6,732 bases of DNA from a bacterium (GTDB taxonomy: Bacteria; Verrucomicrobiota; Verrucomicrobiia; Chthoniobacterales; Terrimicrobiaceae), in contig RFZT01000131.1 of assembly GCA_009920585.1 (NCBI GenBank), forward strand, positions 1 to 6,732, written 5' to 3'. This document shows, piece by piece, positions 6,451 to 6,732 of the stretch (its first letter is position 1; every line of letters starts with the position of its first letter). Under the pieces are notes generated by a model. That model saw nothing but the letters and a program-made list of their open reading frames with translations. It had not been told where the DNA came from and ran no database searches. Position numbers and translations under genes: made by a program.

Positions 6451-6732
6451 ATGAATTTTGATCCCCTGAACTCGCCCCAAAAACCCGAGACTCCGAGTAA
6501 TAAAAAGTTGGTTGTCGTCATCGGGTTCTCTGCGGGTGGTCTGGAGCCGCTCGAAGCCTTTTTCAAAACCCTTCCGGAGAAGCTCGAAGCGACCTATATC
6601 GTTTACGAGCATTTCCCAGAGAACCAGGAAAGCCACCTCCCTGAGATCCTCTCTCGTGTGACTCCATTGCCGGTGGTGGTGGCAAAAAATGGCACGCCAC
6701 TGGAGCTCCAGCATATCTACGTGCTCCCAGCT
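6451..6732 (+). CDS. CheB-type methylesterase domain protein, N-terminal part (possible CheB-CheR chimera)
   Basis: The first 94 residues are present and the frame is open at the right edge. After a short polar leader (1-19), VVVIGFSAGGLEPLEAFF (21-38) matches the CheB methylesterase N-terminus, with Ser27 as the expected nucleophile (usual form IGxSxGG). TYIVYEHFPENQESHLPEIL carries His54 at the place of the catalytic histidine (usual VVQHL). VTPLPVVVAKNGTPLELQHIYVLPA fits the following conserved block (usual DG-x-P-x-x-x-x-H-x-Y-V-x-P). The third catalytic residue, an aspartate, would lie outside. There is no receiver domain in front, unlike chemotaxis CheB. This arrangement is usual in CheB-CheR-PAS-kinase chimeras, but the window cannot show what follows. 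ATG 6451 is chosen as the first ATG before the domain; GTG 6415 is in frame upstream and would add 12 residues. No Shine-Dalgarno. It lies 37 bases after the regulator's HTH frame ends, probably in the same operon. Confidence 0.88.
   Translation, partial: MNFDPLNSPQKPETPSNKKLVVVIGFSAGGLEPLEAFFKTLPEKLEATYIVYEHFPENQESHLPEILSRVTPLPVVVAKNGTPLELQHIYVLPA

Noticed and set aside
1..6732. tRNA, rRNA, CRISPR array, insertion sequence or attachment site
   Set aside because: No clover-leaf, spaced repeats, transposase-like frame or paired terminal repeats were seen in reading the window.

Overview
The window is GC-rich bacterial DNA that is almost fully coding, with one AT-rich intergenic island at about 3766-3936. 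I infer a Gram-negative soil or water bacterium, most likely of the Verrucomicrobiota or a relative. The grounds are the style of the PAS/HisKA_3 kinase plus LuxR-type regulator pair, the neighbouring CheB-type signalling gene, a small uncharacterised 'VIVYE' alpha/beta protein whose layout I associate with that phylum, and start codons that mostly lack a Shine-Dalgarno sequence. No rRNA or other marker gene is present, so this placement is tentative.

Left half, minus strand (2943 down to 1): an apparent operon of three genes. A 62-codon small ORF overlaps the next gene by ATGA. That gene is a full-length cyclopropane-fatty-acid synthase (400 aa, Cfa). After a 40-base gap comes GTP-dependent phosphoenolpyruvate carboxykinase (PckG), whose first 505 codons are present before it runs off the left edge. 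The operon pairs membrane-lipid modification with the gluconeogenic/anaplerotic PEP-oxaloacetate step.

Middle: a divergent intergenic region of about 150 bases (2944-3096), then a plus-strand gene (3097-3765) for a 222-aa protein of unknown function with an alternating beta/alpha pattern. An AT-rich spacer follows, carrying a tandem TTAGGAA heptamer, a small hairpin and promoter-like hexamers.

Right half, plus strand (3937-6732): a signal-transduction cluster. A soluble 615-aa sensor histidine kinase (two PAS domains, coiled coil, HisKA_3, HATPase_c) overlaps by 11 bases a NarL/FixJ-family response regulator. The regulator is broken. Its receiver domain is intact, but the linker and first helix of the LuxR-type HTH are missing, and the rest of the HTH continues in the +1 frame. 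37 bases after the HTH reading frame ends, a gene begins whose N-terminus is a CheB methylesterase domain with no receiver in front. It runs off the right edge and could be a CheB-CheR-type chimeric sensor.

The observations most worth a second look are the internal deletion and frameshift in the regulator, the uncharacterised protein beside the signalling genes, and the small ORF coupled to cfa.
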